A stretch of DNA of 64,000 nt, taken from NCBI GenBank assembly GCA_963839955.1, contig CAWIXB010000001.1, positions 62,001 through 126,000 of the forward strand, read 5' to 3'. The translations under genes were made by a program, and so were the position numbers. Positions 63,401-64,000 of the stretch are shown one piece after another. The notes beneath the pieces were generated by a model. That model did no database searches. It was not told where the DNA came from and was given only the letters and a program-made list of their open reading frames with translations. Within the stretch, counting starts at the first letter, position 1; every line of letters starts with the position of its first letter. Origin of the DNA: CAWIXB01 sp963839955 (GTDB taxonomy: Bacteria; Actinomycetota; Actinomycetes; JACCUZ01).

Positions 63401-64000
63401 TCAGTGCCGGCTCAGGAAGTCGAGGAGTTCTTGGTTGAACCGTTCCGGGACTTGGTAACTCATGAAATGCGTGGCTCCGGAAAGTATGACGAGACGACTT
63501 CCGCTGATGGCTCTCGCCGTCCTGTCGAGGATGCTGCGGGAATAGGGCATGCCGAACTCGGCGCCGAGTGCGAGTGTGGGCGTCCTGATGGTTCCCAGTT
63601 CCGTGGCCGTCAGTGGCGGGGGTGGAGGGGCGGCCGGCCGAGTCGCGGTGAAGTTGTCGAGCCACATCCGACGCAGGGCTTTGGGTTGTGCCGTGAAGGT
63701 TCCCGGACCCCTGTTGTTGACGAGCTCGAACCACAGCTCGGCGCGTCGCACGGCATCGCCGTCGGCCTCACTGAGTACACGTAGGTTCTCCGCACGCCAC
63801 CAGGCCAGGACGGCTTCGCCCTCCCGATCTCCCTCCAGGAGCCAGGGAACGTTGGGCTCGATGATCGTCAAGCTGCGAACGTGTTCTGCTGCGCGAACAG
63901 CAGCGCGGAGGGCGATCGCCGTCGAGAAGCCCACAAGGTGTGCTGGCTCACCCAACCGAGAGATCAAAGCCACCAGGTCGTGCGCGTGGGCTTCTGCCGA
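63401..64000 (-). CDS. Alpha/beta hydrolase, N-terminus beyond the window
   Basis: The last 200 residues of an alpha/beta hydrolase: PAHLVGFSTAIALRAAVRAAEHV, LTIIEPNVPWLLEGD, TPTLALGAEFGMPY and RLVILSGATHFMSYQVPERFNQELLDFLSRH. The nucleophile elbow GFSTA is present and the final SGATHFMS supplies the histidine. The frame is open at 64000, so the start and oxyanion region lie outside. It converges with the preceding hydrolase. Confidence 0.83.
   Translation of the reverse strand, partial: SAEAHAHDLVALISRLGEPAHLVGFSTAIALRAAVRAAEHVRSLTIIEPNVPWLLEGDREGEAVLAWWRAENLRVLSEADGDAVRRAELWFELVNNRGPGTFTAQPKALRRMWLDNFTATRPAAPPPPPLTATELGTIRTPTLALGAEFGMPYSRSILDRTARAISGSRLVILSGATHFMSYQVPERFNQELLDFLSRH

Overview
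The window reads as a chromosomal segment of a high-GC Gram-positive actinobacterium, most likely a Nocardioides-like member of the Propionibacteriales. The evidence is the very high GC content, frequent GTG starts, a BldC-type MerR regulator, a DUF3073 protein, a leucine/valine dehydrogenase beside purM, an ECF42 sigma factor with a DGPF partner, and many short overlapping operons. No rRNA, tRNA, CRISPR array, transposase or phage module was seen. The taxonomy is inferred from gene content only.

Region 1 (1-25 kb) is a purine-biosynthesis neighbourhood: purB (3' end), purC, purS-purQ-purL, purF and purM, ending with DUF3073, a branched-chain amino acid dehydrogenase and bldC. It is interleaved with secreted or surface proteins: a DUF305 lipoprotein, an LVIVD-repeat protein, M14, S8 and M6 peptidases, an SMP-30-like beta-propeller and a phytase-like esterase. 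A small ArsR/AHSA1/reductase operon sits between galE and purS, flanked by an intact and a remnant galE 3' end. Several strong hairpin terminators separate the units.

Region 2 (25-48 kb) is accessory: an MMPL exporter with a divergent TetR regulator, a small membrane-protein/micropeptide pair, an ECF42 sigma factor with its DGPF partner, VOC, GNAT, PPOX and methyltransferase genes, a Tet(M)/Otr(A)-type ribosomal-protection gene, a VapBC toxin-antitoxin pair, a GlxA-type regulator, an EAL-GAF protein, a DinB2-like polymerase and a flavin monooxygenase.

Region 3 (46.7-51.4 kb) is a three-gene signalling operon: a response regulator fused to a glutaredoxin-like and a thioredoxin-reductase-like module, a histidine kinase with a cyclic-nucleotide-binding domain, and a TPR/LuxR regulator. 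The reductase-like part lacks the redox-active CxxC, so it looks like a flavin or pyridine-nucleotide sensor rather than an enzyme. I rate it the most interesting system here. Region 4 (51.6-60.2 kb) is recC-recB-recD with ATGA overlaps. The last 4 kb hold a PIG-L deacetylase, a DoxX-like protein and two alpha/beta hydrolases, the second cut by the window edge.

Two global observations matter. First, a 19-bp dispersed motif (GGTGATCATGCAGTTGTGC) forms two face-to-face clusters, each between convergent genes. Second, about 22 single-base frame breaks, mostly apparent one-base insertions, cut conserved or essential genes (purQ, purL, purF, recBCD, the kinase operon, the tet-like gene). They look more like sequence error than decay, so these genes are annotated across the breaks.
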